DNA of 64,000 nucleotides from Prevotella sp. MGM1 (GCF_002933775.1 NZ_BEWV01000177.1:17543-81542); one strand, 5' to 3'. Positions 44,981-54,579 are shown, counted from the stretch's first letter. Notes: generated from the sequence alone by a model not told the origin. Numbers and translations are program-made.

Positions 44981-46044
44981 CTAACCAAATTTAGCAATAA
45001 TTCCTTTCAAAAGATAATGTTTCATGACATGTGAGAAAACGATCGTACCGGTCATTACAGACACCGATACAACGATATACAGACAATCGGTATCGGATAT
45101 AAAATTCTCCAAATGAAGTCGCTCGACCACACGAAACATTACCATGTGGCAAAGATATATTTCCATCGACAGTCCGCTGACATATTTTACGACCCTGTTG
45201 TTGAACAATATATTGTCGGAACCGATGGCATATATAAGCACGATTGTGAAAAGAACAAGTTCGCTAAGTAACAGGACAAAACTTGAATACTCCCATAAAG
45301 ACAACACAAAAAACGTCAAAATACCCGCCAACATAATGCAACAGGCCATCCGATTGTGTCTATTCACAAATAAAGACAAAGGATTGCGATAAAGAAACAC
45401 AAGCCCTCCGGCCATGAACAATGGCATACAATAAACAATATTTCCTCGCCCAATAACAGGCTCTGGACTCTCTCCATTGAAAGAGTACCGTGTAGCCATC
45501 CAAACCAACAACAATGTCGCGACAAGAACAATCCAGCCTCTACGCCTGTTGTCCATCAAAAAGACAAAGAAAGGGAACAACATATAGAAAACAAACACGA
45601 CCCCCAAGAACCACCCTACTCCGATAACTGAAATATTAACGTCAGGAAGCAGACCAAAACACAATGTCATATCCGCAAACATCTCGTATAAAGAATACAT
45701 ACTCGGTGATATAATCACATCAAGAACACAAAGAGAAGCAAAGAACGGAAGTATTCTTATATATCTTTTCTTATAAAAAGAATTGGGAGTAATCAAACCG
45801 GCTTTAATCCGCTCATAATATCCGCAGCAAAGCGAAAAACCGCTTACGACCATGAATAACAGTGTAAAATCGGTAAACCACGGTATCAACGTGACAGTAA
45901 AATAGTTTTCAGACGGCTTCACAGAGATGTTTGCCAATACGTGCATTATCACTATTCCAATCGCCGCATACGCTCTAAGACCGTCAAGTGAACCGTAACG
46001 TTCAAGACGCTCTGCCTTTTCGGGGGGGTAAATTTATTTAACAT
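44981..46044 (-). CDS. Acyltransferase 3 family O-acetyltransferase, out of frame at a G7 tract
   Basis: A multi-span membrane acyltransferase of the OafA type, which acetylates surface glycans. The domain signature SLDGLRAYAAIGIVIMHV starts upstream of the first in-frame start codon, while the natural ATG at 46044 (MLNKFTP) runs into it only if the run of seven G on the plus strand (46022-46028, C7 on the coding strand) had eight. With seven, the ATG frame leads elsewhere, so the domain would start at an internal GTG or ATG near 45952 and lack its first helix. This is the pattern of a slipped-strand phase-variable gene. About ten transmembrane helices follow. Confidence 0.75.
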
Positions 46045-46101
46045 AAGTACTCTGTTGTTATTATAGAAAACAGCGTGACAATCAATAATGGTCACACAAA
46101 A

Positions 46102-46167
46102 CCTATTTCAATGCAAACAATGGCTTTTGCCATATCAAAAGCCACCAAACGCTGCATACGAAATAGG
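46102..46167. repeat. 66-bp nested palindrome between radical SAM and acyltransferase genes
   Basis: Three nested arms pair: CCTATTTC with GAAATAGG, ATGCA with TGCAT, and TGGCTTTTG with CAAAAGCCA around a 6-base loop. It lies five bases after the radical SAM stop codon, on the minus-strand transcript. A weak T-rich stretch follows the inner stem, so it could be a terminator or an RNA processing element controlling the acyltransferase and downstream genes. Confidence 0.6.
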
Positions 46168-46171
46168 AATG

Positions 46172-47383
46172 TTACTTTATTTCAATCTCACGGTCTGTCT
46201 CAGCCTTCGTCGCCTCATAACCCTGACCGGCAACGTCGTCATTGACGATATCTTCGCCACGCCTGCCACGCAGAGCCTCTTTGGACACATCTGAAAGTCC
46301 GTTGTTTATGTCTGCATGTAAATCGCAAGTGGAGCAACGATCAAGCTGCTCTTTGGTCACTTTTCCGTCACGATAGTCGCAACACACCTTGTTTTCATAC
46401 ATGGAGTATTTGCCACCTAACAAAGACTTCAACTTATGCTTCAAAACCCAAAGTAGCGGAATACGGATATACTTATGCATCGCAGGACTCACGGAGCCTA
46501 TCATCCAGCAGTTGCGGTTGCAATGCCTAACCTTCTTCCGCACTTCTTCCGCCTCGGAAGAGTTCCACAATTCATCCCACGTCTGACGGTTAAGATTCCC
46601 CATAACCTCCTTGTCCTTTGTACCGTTACAAGGCATCACATCTCCATATGGATCGATGAAAAACGTGTCGAAACTCATATCGCAAGGCAAAAGACGTGTC
46701 CGGCCATAAATATAATTAATCAGCCCGTGATTGAAATACGCACGGAACCATTTCTTCGGAGAATTGGACTTCAACAGTTCATTAACCAAATGTTCAAAGT
46801 TCTTTGCCACCATGGGACGGTCGTTGATGATGTTCTTCGCCTCAACAAAGTAGAATGAGTTGTGTAGCGATGCCGTGGCAAACTCCATCCCCATCTCGTT
46901 ACTTAGATTATAAAGAGGAACGAGATCAGGAGCATTTTTATCCTGCACGGTCATTCCGAAACCGACATCCTTCATTCCCATCTCGCGCAGCTTTTTCAAA
47001 GTGATGTATCCACGGTTAAATCCGTCGTTAAGACCGCGTATCTCATTGTTTGTCTGCTCCAATCCCTCTATGGAGATACGGATTCCTATCTGCGGAAACT
47101 CCTTACACAGGTCGATTATTCTGTCTGTAAAAAATCCGTTTGTCGAGATTACGATACGGTCACTCTTCCTATAAAGCTCTCTCACCACGTCTTTCAAATC
47201 AGTACGTATGAAAGGCTCACCACCAGTAATATTGGTAAAATACATCTTCGGAAGTTTCTTGATTGTATCTATCGAAATCTCTTCCTCCGGTTTTGACGGT
47301 GCCTTATAGCGGTTGCACATAGAACACCGCGCATTGCATCGGTAAGTAACAATCACCGTACCGTTCAGTTTTTTTTCTGCCAT
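46172..47383 (-). CDS. Radical SAM protein with SPASM-type C-terminus
   Basis: A 403-residue [4Fe-4S] enzyme. The radical SAM cluster is C16-C20-C23 (YRCNARCSMCNR), followed by the core motifs ITGGEPFIRTDL and VISTNGFF. The C-terminal region has the SPASM-type pattern LPCDMSFDTFFIDPYGDVMPCNG, with further Cys pairs in HCNRNCW and RCSTCD, likely binding extra clusters. Such proteins accompany surface-polysaccharide loci in Bacteroidota, where they may modify a peptide or sugar substrate; no precursor peptide is visible. The gene lies 117 bases after the LicD gene. Confidence 0.9.
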   Translation of the reverse strand: MAEKKLNGTVIVTYRCNARCSMCNRYKAPSKPEEEISIDTIKKLPKMYFTNITGGEPFIRTDLKDVVRELYRKSDRIVISTNGFFTDRIIDLCKEFPQIGIRISIEGLEQTNNEIRGLNDGFNRGYITLKKLREMGMKDVGFGMTVQDKNAPDLVPLYNLSNEMGMEFATASLHNSFYFVEAKNIINDRPMVAKNFEHLVNELLKSNSPKKWFRAYFNHGLINYIYGRTRLLPCDMSFDTFFIDPYGDVMPCNGTKDKEVMGNLNRQTWDELWNSSEAEEVRKKVRHCNRNCWMIGSVSPAMHKYIRIPLLWVLKHKLKSLLGGKYSMYENKVCCDYRDGKVTKEQLDRCSTCDLHADINNGLSDVSKEALRGRRGEDIVNDDVAGQGYEATKAETDREIEIK

Positions 47384-47498
47384 TATAATAATTATTATTT
47401 ATATTTTCTATCTCAGAACACCCATCCGGTTAAATGTTGTCCTTTTATCATTTTCAAAATTTTAGATATATCGTTGATGTAATTATTACATTTCCATT

Positions 47499-48320
47499 TT
47501 ATTCAACTTTTGTCACATTATGCCTGTTACGTTCTTCAATTGGAGGCAACTGCATATAATCACCATAAAAATATCTCAAATAAACATCATTATCATCGAT
47601 CCCATACACCATCACATCCTCAAAAGGCAATAAAGTTCCTTTACCGATCCATTTTTTAGGGATAAACTCTTTCAACATCATTGAACCACTTAAAGATGCT
47701 CCATATTCCATCTTGTCCAAATTATAATGGCTGCAAACCTTTCTATACAGATGTCCCATCCTTACCGGATTCAGTATTTTCTCTATATGGGTCATCCTGG
47801 CAAATTTTATCGCCATCGCTTCATGCCACGGACGCTTTTTATTCATATTAACGGCAACACTGAAATTCGAGAATTGATACAACATTCTTGTCATCAAATA
47901 AAAGAAAGAGAATATCTTCCGTTTAATCCCCGGAGCAGGAACTCCGTCAAACACGAGAATATCCATCCACGCGCCAATTTCTTTTTTCTCCATAGCGTTA
48001 TTCAAATAAAAACGAGTATTCCTATCTATTATTCTAGGAACAAGCCATATATGCCCTGGAGTTTCAAATCGGCTTAAATACATACTGTCCGGAAGTTCCT
48101 TGTCAGCTACATCCAAGAAACGATTATATTCCTTACGAGTCATCAAGACATCTATATCATCATCCCATGGTATGAACCCTTTATGACGCACCAAACCTAT
48201 CAAAGAGCCTCCGGTCATGTGATATTCTATACCATATTTCTCACAAATACTGATAAAAGTCTTAAAGATTTCAAACTCCGCCAATTGAAGCGAAGACAAA
48301 TGTGACAAATCTGTTTTCAT
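47499..48320 (-). CDS. LicD family phosphotransferase
   Basis: A 273-residue LicD-domain protein. LicD enzymes transfer a phospho-alcohol group, such as phosphocholine from CDP-choline, to a sugar; the animal relatives FKTN and FKRP transfer ribitol phosphate. The active-site signature is GSLIGLVRHKGFIPWDDDID near residues 38-57. It follows the epimerase gene by one base and belongs to the cytidylyltransferase-epimerase-LicD set, so it is the likely enzyme that attaches the CDP-activated product to the polysaccharide. Confidence 0.92.
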   Translation of the reverse strand: MKTDLSHLSSLQLAEFEIFKTFISICEKYGIEYHMTGGSLIGLVRHKGFIPWDDDIDVLMTRKEYNRFLDVADKELPDSMYLSRFETPGHIWLVPRIIDRNTRFYLNNAMEKKEIGAWMDILVFDGVPAPGIKRKIFSFFYLMTRMLYQFSNFSVAVNMNKKRPWHEAMAIKFARMTHIEKILNPVRMGHLYRKVCSHYNLDKMEYGASLSGSMMLKEFIPKKWIGKGTLLPFEDVMVYGIDDNDVYLRYFYGDYMQLPPIEERNRHNVTKVE

Positions 48321-48321
48321 T

Positions 48322-49374
48322 TTACTTATTTTTTGTCTTAATAGAAATACTACTTATATAGCGAGCAAACATTTCATACAAACCATATTTCGGTCTCCAT
48401 CCCAATTCCTTTAATTTATCACATAAAAGAGGCAGCTTTGTTACCGGAGCATATCCCAAATTATCATTCAGTTCCATAACGACTTTACTTTCTTTATTAA
48501 AATTAGAACAAAGAAAATAGGCCAATTCTTTTATTGAACAATAAGTATCCTCATTTGCCACATTATAAGCCGCACCATCCTCACCTTTTAATAATATATA
48601 CAACAAAGCCGTAATACAATCCACCGTATAACAATATGGTTTCGAAGATTCGCCCGATGTATGTAATACTATATCTTCTCCATTTATTATTTTTCGAGCG
48701 AACTGGGCAAACACACGATTATCATTAGCAGATACCCCCGGACCAAATGTTTGCGTCAGACGTGCAATCTTTACCGATACACCATATTCTTTTGAATACG
48801 CATGACATATTGTTTCCGCAGCACGCTTACCCATCGAATATGAGCTTCTCACATCCAACGGATCTATATACCCCTGATTTTTCTCATCTATCACATTCTC
48901 ATTTAATATACTTCCGTAGCACTCCAATGAAGAAACATAAACAAAACTTCTCACACTTCTCTGTTTGGCATATTTCAGAAGTTTTATCGTACTTAGCAAA
49001 GACAGTTCAAATGTCTCAACTGGGTTATCTATAAAGTATTTACTTACAGTAGGACTTGCACAATGAAAAATAAAATCATAAGATTCATTTGTTGTTTCAA
49101 TGAACTCCATCAAATCCCCGACATAAACATTTAAATGCTTAAAAATATCATCATAAACCGAATATGCCTTTTCTTTATCACGAACCGGACAAGTGATCCT
49201 TATACCCAAATCATGTTCCATATTCAATGCCATAAGACATTTCACCAATATGGATCCGATCAGACCTGTACCACCGGTAACTAATATATATGTTCCTCTC
49301 AATCGCTCATACAGACCAAAAGACCTCACAAAATCATGTATGTCCTGCTTTAATATCATACTATCCATCATCAA
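48322..49374 (-). CDS. NAD-dependent epimerase/dehydratase (extended SDR)
   Basis: A 350-residue extended short-chain dehydrogenase. The Rossmann motif is VTGGTGLIGSILVKCLM near residue 32, and the YxxxK catalytic pair is in SSYSMGKRAAETICHAYSKE near 175. The Ser is in FVYVSSLECYG. The ATG at 49374 overlaps the stop of the cytidylyltransferase gene (ATGA). It probably produces or modifies the nucleotide-activated sugar or polyol used by LicD, though the fold also fits UDP-sugar 4-epimerases and decarboxylases. The substrate is unknown. Confidence 0.88.
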   Translation of the reverse strand: MMMDSMILKQDIHDFVRSFGLYERLRGTYILVTGGTGLIGSILVKCLMALNMEHDLGIRITCPVRDKEKAYSVYDDIFKHLNVYVGDLMEFIETTNESYDFIFHCASPTVSKYFIDNPVETFELSLLSTIKLLKYAKQRSVRSFVYVSSLECYGSILNENVIDEKNQGYIDPLDVRSSYSMGKRAAETICHAYSKEYGVSVKIARLTQTFGPGVSANDNRVFAQFARKIINGEDIVLHTSGESSKPYCYTVDCITALLYILLKGEDGAAYNVANEDTYCSIKELAYFLCSNFNKESKVVMELNDNLGYAPVTKLPLLCDKLKELGWRPKYGLYEMFARYISSISIKTKNK

Positions 49375-50090
49375 AATCCGAATATCTGTTGATTTTCATG
49401 TACCTCAACCATTGCCCTAAAAACAAAGAAATCTGTTGGTGTCGTTATTTTTATGTTCTCCATAGGGCCTTGCACTATTCCCAGTTCATATCCATAATGC
49501 CTCATCATAGAACAGCTGTCTATAAAATCTGTAATACCATCTTTACGTGATTTCCTATGTGCTGTCAATATATCTTTCAAATAAAAACTCTGAGGAGCGC
49601 GGGCTATCATTGTATCGGATCTCTTAGGAATATCCATCGGATTTTCTTTGTTTCTCATAATAACGGTTTCAATAGCCGGAACACAAGTAATACAACTTCC
49701 CACTTCCTTTACTTTCCGTATATTAGCGGTTATAACTTCTTCTGTTATCAAAGGCCTCACACCATCATGAATAAGTACAATCGTATTGTCACCTGCGGCA
49801 TATTCCTCTACCGCACAAAGTCCTTTATAAATGGAATCTTGCCCCGACTCCCCACCCGGCACAACTCTTACAACCTTGTTTATCTCAAATTTACGAATCA
49901 TCTTTTCCAAAAAAGGAATCCAAGATTCAAGACAAACAACAATTATTCCATCTATATCCGGATGATTGTCAAACAATTCAATGGTATAGATCAAAATTGG
50001 CTTACCGTTCAGTTCCAAAAACTGCTTAGGCCTGGATTTCGTATTCATCCTGTTGCCAGAACCACCTGCAAATATTACGGCTATATTCAT
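49371..50090 (-). CDS. CTP-dependent cytidylyltransferase (IspD/TarI family)
   Basis: A 239-residue nucleotidyltransferase of the IspD/TarI type. The CTP-binding loop IFAGGSGNRM is followed by PKQFLELNGKPIL, and the C-terminal DNIKITTPTDF-like motif (ENIKITTPTDFFVF) is present. IspD enzymes make CDP-methylerythritol for isoprenoids, while TarI makes CDP-ribitol. The capsule location between a glycosyltransferase and LicD/epimerase genes favours a TarI-like role. The ATG at 50090 overlaps the stop of the glycosyltransferase gene (ATGA); an in-frame ATG at 50132 would overlap that gene by 46 bases. Confidence 0.9.
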   Translation of the reverse strand: MNIAVIFAGGSGNRMNTKSRPKQFLELNGKPILIYTIELFDNHPDIDGIIVVCLESWIPFLEKMIRKFEINKVVRVVPGGESGQDSIYKGLCAVEEYAAGDNTIVLIHDGVRPLITEEVITANIRKVKEVGSCITCVPAIETVIMRNKENPMDIPKRSDTMIARAPQSFYLKDILTAHRKSRKDGITDFIDSCSMMRHYGYELGIVQGPMENIKITTPTDFFVFRAMVEVHENQQIFGF

Positions 50091-50827
50091 CTCTTCATTA
50101 TCTTTAATAGTCTTCTGTAGAATAATGCACAAATATTAAATGTCATTATCCTAAATGTTTTTAGCAACGGATTTTTTACGTATTTATCTTTAGAATAAAT
50201 ACTATAACGCTCCTTAAACTGTATAAAAAGGCCACTGAATTTTGACGAAACACCGTCCATCGTAAAATACGCAATATCATCATCAATATTTAAAACCCTG
50301 CAGCCAGCATTCTTCAACCTTACATGGAATTCTGTATCCGCACAAATTCTATAATCAGTATCATAACCTCCGAATTTTTCAAGTAAAGCACGCCTTGTCA
50401 TCTTTGCCTGATGATTTCCATCGTACCCTTCTGACTTCCATTTTTTGATACTTCCATCTGGTCTTACCAACAAAATAGAACCGCTCACTATAGCTTCATC
50501 TTTTGTTTGTACGGACATTAAAGCATTTGTACCATCAGTAGTCAACTTATCATCACTACCAAGATACATTACCCATTCTCCCGCCGCGTTACGCCAACCT
50601 TTATTGAATGCATCATAAATCCCCTTATCTGGTTCCGAAATCAATCTAAATCTTTTATCTACCCGAATAAATTCTTCCACGATATTAACGGTACTATCCG
50701 TAGAAGCCCCATCTACAACCAAACATTCCCAATCTTGAAAAGTTTGATTAAGAACACTTTCCATTGCCACAGCCAATGTCTTTTCTGAATTATATGTAGC
50801 AATTACTATTGTAATTTTAGGTAACAT
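50087..50827 (-). CDS. Glycosyltransferase family 2
   Basis: A 246-residue GT-A-fold glycosyltransferase. The N-terminal motif ITIVIATYNSEKTLAVAMES is followed by the DGASTDST motif near residue 40 and the DxD-like LGSDD near 95. An aromatic segment DTDYRICADTEFHVRL is also typical. It is AT-rich. Three tandem octamers (ATTTTTTT) lie just upstream of its start (50831-50861). It overlaps the cytidylyltransferase gene by four bases. Confidence 0.92.
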   Translation of the reverse strand: MLPKITIVIATYNSEKTLAVAMESVLNQTFQDWECLVVDGASTDSTVNIVEEFIRVDKRFRLISEPDKGIYDAFNKGWRNAAGEWVMYLGSDDKLTTDGTNALMSVQTKDEAIVSGSILLVRPDGSIKKWKSEGYDGNHQAKMTRRALLEKFGGYDTDYRICADTEFHVRLKNAGCRVLNIDDDIAYFTMDGVSSKFSGLFIQFKERYSIYSKDKYVKNPLLKTFRIMTFNICALFYRRLLKIMKR

Positions 50828-50830
50828 ATT

Positions 50831-50861
50831 TATTTTTTTATTTTTTTATTTTTTTATTTTC
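50831..50861. repeat. Tandem octamer repeat (ATTTTTTT) upstream of the GT2 gene
   Basis: Three copies of an 8-base unit (TTTTTTTA) directly precede the GT2 start codon on the coding strand. Homopolymer-rich tandem repeats like this slip easily and alter the leader length. It lies between the GT2 start and the Wzy-like gene. Confidence 0.55.
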
Positions 50862-50957
50862 GAATAACTTTCACAAAACTATTATACACCAATTATTTAC
50901 CTTATAACAATTACTCATGCATATAATCCCCATAAATACACATAAGCATAAATCTTA

Positions 50958-52274
50958 TTAACACTCAAAACGCCTACCACTATTTATTATGTTACTTTGT
51001 ATATATATTCTATCTGATTTTGGTCTAAACAAGCAGTAAAGAGTTATTGCCACAAATATCGGTTCTAAAAAGAAATTGTATGATATATTTATAGTACAAA
51101 CAGCTATAAATATTAAAAGACGTCCTTTTACATTATATAAATTCGATATATATATAGAAGATTTATATAAACAAAAATACAACAATAATCCTAACGGTAT
51201 CCCCATCATTGCTATAATCTGCAATAAACCATTTGAAAGCCTTATATCCAATTTGGGAAACAAAACATTGCGAACATAAGAATAAGATTTATCATCTCCA
51301 TAACCAATCCATGGAGAATCCTGTATATTCATAAATTCCAAATACAATCCCTCCCACCGTTGAGGGACATAAACCTTTCCTTGTTCAATAAACCAGTTTG
51401 CAGCCCCTTGTTGAATAAAAGACTCTTCACTGAACACATATTTTATCTTATCCAACATAAATGGAGCCAATAAGAATAACCCAATAAATCCTCCTAAGAT
51501 ACCATAACTTAAAGCCTTTTTATATCTCTTGCCATTATTGTTCATAAACAAACCATACAAACAAACACCGAAAGTCAAATATCCTGTTGTCGACTGAGTA
51601 CTCAATATACCTAATAGCAACACCCAAAAGTTTTTTTTGAACAACATAAATCTATTTCTAAATAGATGTATCAAAAATGTAATAACAAGAATAGATGAAA
51701 AACGTCCCGGCTCCCAAGCAAAACCAATATTACGTATTATGACACCCTCTCCTTCCCTCAGTTTACTTGCGAACCCCCAAAATCCCCATGTTCCACCACA
51801 TGTATTGACTGAATATATAGGCAAACTATACAAGGACAATAAATCCCTTATTGACGGAAGTATGACAATTATAATCCATAAAAACAAACTTATCCTTGTC
51901 AGTTTAACCACAGAAGTCTCAATATAAAAAAAGAACTTTTTAATCCCTAATGTTCTTATTATTATAAAAGCAAATAGCACATCATATATTCGACCTGCCA
52001 GTACATTATATCCATCAAATTTATAATAAAGAGCGATTTGCCATATAAGAACAATAACTAAAGCCACAATCAAAGGTAATATACTACCTAACTTTATTCT
52101 TACCACATATAAATAATAGATTGAAATCACTGGAATTATCAAATTCCATAAATTATTAAACCTAAGAGAATGACTGTTAAATCCTTCTATAGCTCCTCCA
52201 AGAGCTATAATCATAATAATAAAAATAACAAGTAATCTATTATCTATTTTCTGGTCACAATTTTTCAATTCCAT
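50958..52274 (-). CDS. Wzy-like O-antigen/capsule polymerase
   Basis: A 438-residue integral membrane protein with about 11-12 transmembrane helices and one large periplasmic loop (roughly residues 150-330, including GFAWEPGRFSSILVITFLIH), the topology of Wzy polymerases that join lipid-linked repeat units. Sequence similarity among Wzy proteins is low, so the assignment rests on topology, the AT-rich composition, and its position between the acetyltransferase and GT2 genes. A downstream gap of 130 bases to the GT2 gene holds the octamer repeats. Confidence 0.8.
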   Translation of the reverse strand: MELKNCDQKIDNRLLVIFIIMIIALGGAIEGFNSHSLRFNNLWNLIIPVISIYYLYVVRIKLGSILPLIVALVIVLIWQIALYYKFDGYNVLAGRIYDVLFAFIIIRTLGIKKFFFYIETSVVKLTRISLFLWIIIVILPSIRDLLSLYSLPIYSVNTCGGTWGFWGFASKLREGEGVIIRNIGFAWEPGRFSSILVITFLIHLFRNRFMLFKKNFWVLLLGILSTQSTTGYLTFGVCLYGLFMNNNGKRYKKALSYGILGGFIGLFLLAPFMLDKIKYVFSEESFIQQGAANWFIEQGKVYVPQRWEGLYLEFMNIQDSPWIGYGDDKSYSYVRNVLFPKLDIRLSNGLLQIIAMMGIPLGLLLYFCLYKSSIYISNLYNVKGRLLIFIAVCTINISYNFFLEPIFVAITLYCLFRPKSDRIYIQSNIINSGRRFEC

Positions 52275-52321
52275 AATTGTTACATAACAAATAAATTTTC
52301 AACAAATTCAGTTTTCATGAT

Positions 52322-53020
52322 TTACAATTCAACATCAGAATTTTGTTTCAACTTTTCAATATCAAGAAAAAGAAGAGTATTTTCTCTTAACCATTCCACA
52401 TCTTTATTCCACCAACATACATTCAATAAATAAGCAACATCTTCCTCTGAATATCTATACTTTATCACTTTCGCCGGTATGCCTCCTACTATGGCATAAG
52501 GCGGTATATCTTTCGTAACAACAGATCCGGCCAAGACAACAGCCCCATCACCTATTCTGACCCCACTTACCATTTTGACACCATAGCCAATCCAACAATC
52601 ATTCCCTATAATCACAGGATACTTGCCTTCAGCATAGTTATGCTCAACAAAAAGCTGGTTTTCTGTAAAAGAATGCCCGTTTTGTTTCAACAAAGAAAAA
52701 AAAACGGGTGAAGTGGATACATAAGGATATGTATAAGGATGAATTCCCAAAATAACCGTACAACAAGAAGCTATCGAAGTATAACGCCCCACTTTTCCTA
52801 TAATCATGGAATTACTTGCTATATAAGACCCTTTTCCAAGATACCCATCAAACACAACATTTCCATAAAGTTTATTCATTCCTTCAAATATAGACCGATT
52901 AGAAATCTTACAACTGTAATCAAACAACAATTTCCCTCTCCACCTGTATTTGAATACCAGAACCTTTATGAGATGTTTTATCCAATTATAAAGCATATAA
53001 ATAATTTCTATCGCAACCAA
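52322..53020 (-). CDS. CatB-related O-acetyltransferase (left-handed beta-helix)
   Basis: A 232-residue acetyltransferase. The body is a hexapeptide left-handed parallel beta-helix (IIGKVGRYTSIASCCTVILG, VIIGNDCWIGYGVKMVSGV, IGDGAVVLAGSVVTKD), the LbH-type fold of xenobiotic/chloramphenicol and virginiamycin acetyltransferases (CatB, VatD). The conserved His is in the ILGIHPYTY segment. In this position it probably O-acetylates a sugar of the repeat unit. The gene overlaps the flippase gene end by 13 bases. Confidence 0.9.
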   Translation of the reverse strand: MVAIEIIYMLYNWIKHLIKVLVFKYRWRGKLLFDYSCKISNRSIFEGMNKLYGNVVFDGYLGKGSYIASNSMIIGKVGRYTSIASCCTVILGIHPYTYPYVSTSPVFFSLLKQNGHSFTENQLFVEHNYAEGKYPVIIGNDCWIGYGVKMVSGVRIGDGAVVLAGSVVTKDIPPYAIVGGIPAKVIKYRYSEEDVAYLLNVCWWNKDVEWLRENTLLFLDIEKLKQNSDVEL

Positions 53021-54372
53021 ATTCCCGTTGCCGTATTATTCACGATTTTCATTATTTGTATCTTACCAACTAATGTCAATACAATCAGTGTCATTGTCGG
53101 TACAAACAAAACTCCTTGAACTCCCCATAAACGACAAAATATATGTATGGAAGGTATTGAGATAACAGCAAAACATACATTTATAATCAATTGCAGACGA
53201 ACGTTACTTGTTCCATTAATAAGAATCATATAAAGATTGGCACTGGAATAAAACAGAATAAAAATTGCCATACACACAGATAACGAAAAAGGAATTACGA
53301 TGGAATCGCCAATCCACCACTTATACAAAAAATCAGAACACAATACCAATAATATCAGTGAGGGGATACATAAAAGCCATAGTTTTTCCAACTTCTTTAC
53401 TATGTTACGCATCCATTTATAGTCATGTTTAGTATATGCATCCGTAAATGCAGACCAAAACGGAGTAAGAATAATCGTAAATAACATATTCAATACATTG
53501 AAATACTTATAAGCAATATTATACTGCGTAACGGCCTCAGGCCCTTCCACTCTTGACAAAACGATATTAATAATCTGATAGATAAATAGCATAGAGACCA
53601 TTATTACAAAAAACTGTCCGCCCAATCCCAGTATCTTCTTAGTCAATGAAAAACGGACATAACTTATTAATGGCGACACCGCCTTATACCTTTTCCCATT
53701 AAACAGAATAACGGAAACCAAAATCAACAACAAACAAGGTATACCTGAAAATGCAAAAGCAAGAGCTCCAAGACTTCCTGACGTGATCTTTGTCAAAATA
53801 TAAATACATCCCAAAGCCAATACCTGTCCTCCAGTTTGTATCAATGATGCCAATGCCGGTTTCTGATCTGCCATTAACATTGTTGTAAATACACTTCCCA
53901 CAATATTCAGGCAAAAAAAACAAGCCAACAAGCCAAATACTATATGCAATTCATCATTGTATATACCATCTATGTTCAAAATATTGCTCCAATCCAGATA
54001 TCTATTAACAACTAAAGTTATTGTCAATATAACAGAAAACAGCAAAAACAGTACTGCGTATGTAGTACTGACATATTCTCTCGCCAACTTTATATCTCCC
54101 TTTGCTTTCGCCTCTGCAAAGCGATTACGGAAGCCATGCGCAAATCCTAAATCAAAATATGATAACCAAGCAATGATGGAACTTAATGTCAACCAAATAC
54201 CGTATTTTGCTGGATTTACATAACCAATTGTCAACGGAACGATTTGAAGTGATACTAAAATACTGACACATTTCAAAACCAATGAACCTGCGATATTCTT
54301 CTTTACGGCAATACTTCTAACATCACCGTTACTTAAACTTTTCCTGATTTTATTTAATATACAAAAATTCAT
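53008..54372 (-). CDS. Wzx-type oligosaccharide flippase
   Basis: A 454-residue MOP-superfamily transporter with about 12-14 transmembrane helices, which flips lipid-linked repeat units across the inner membrane. The N-terminus has the family pattern IAGSLVLKCVSILVSLQIVPL and a second half with similar internal symmetry. It is AT-rich, the first biosynthesis gene after the UpxY-type regulator (gap about 207 bases). Its end overlaps the acetyltransferase gene by 13 bases. Confidence 0.9.
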   Translation of the reverse strand: MNFCILNKIRKSLSNGDVRSIAVKKNIAGSLVLKCVSILVSLQIVPLTIGYVNPAKYGIWLTLSSIIAWLSYFDLGFAHGFRNRFAEAKAKGDIKLAREYVSTTYAVLFLLFSVILTITLVVNRYLDWSNILNIDGIYNDELHIVFGLLACFFCLNIVGSVFTTMLMADQKPALASLIQTGGQVLALGCIYILTKITSGSLGALAFAFSGIPCLLLILVSVILFNGKRYKAVSPLISYVRFSLTKKILGLGGQFFVIMVSMLFIYQIINIVLSRVEGPEAVTQYNIAYKYFNVLNMLFTIILTPFWSAFTDAYTKHDYKWMRNIVKKLEKLWLLCIPSLILLVLCSDFLYKWWIGDSIVIPFSLSVCMAIFILFYSSANLYMILINGTSNVRLQLIINVCFAVISIPSIHIFCRLWGVQGVLFVPTMTLIVLTLVGKIQIMKIVNNTATGIWLR

Positions 54373-54579
54373 AAGCCATTAATACTTTCACAATCCGAAT
54401 GACTATCAACCGGAGCAAAGCAAGAAATCATGTAACAGATTGAATATAAAAAAACAACAGACATATACAGAAAAGCGGCTTTGCTTTTCCATAACCTGAT
54501 ATTATCAGCAAACAAATAATTACTATTTATTGATTATCCGGCCAAACAATGCCGGTTGAAACAGCGCAATATCAATGCC

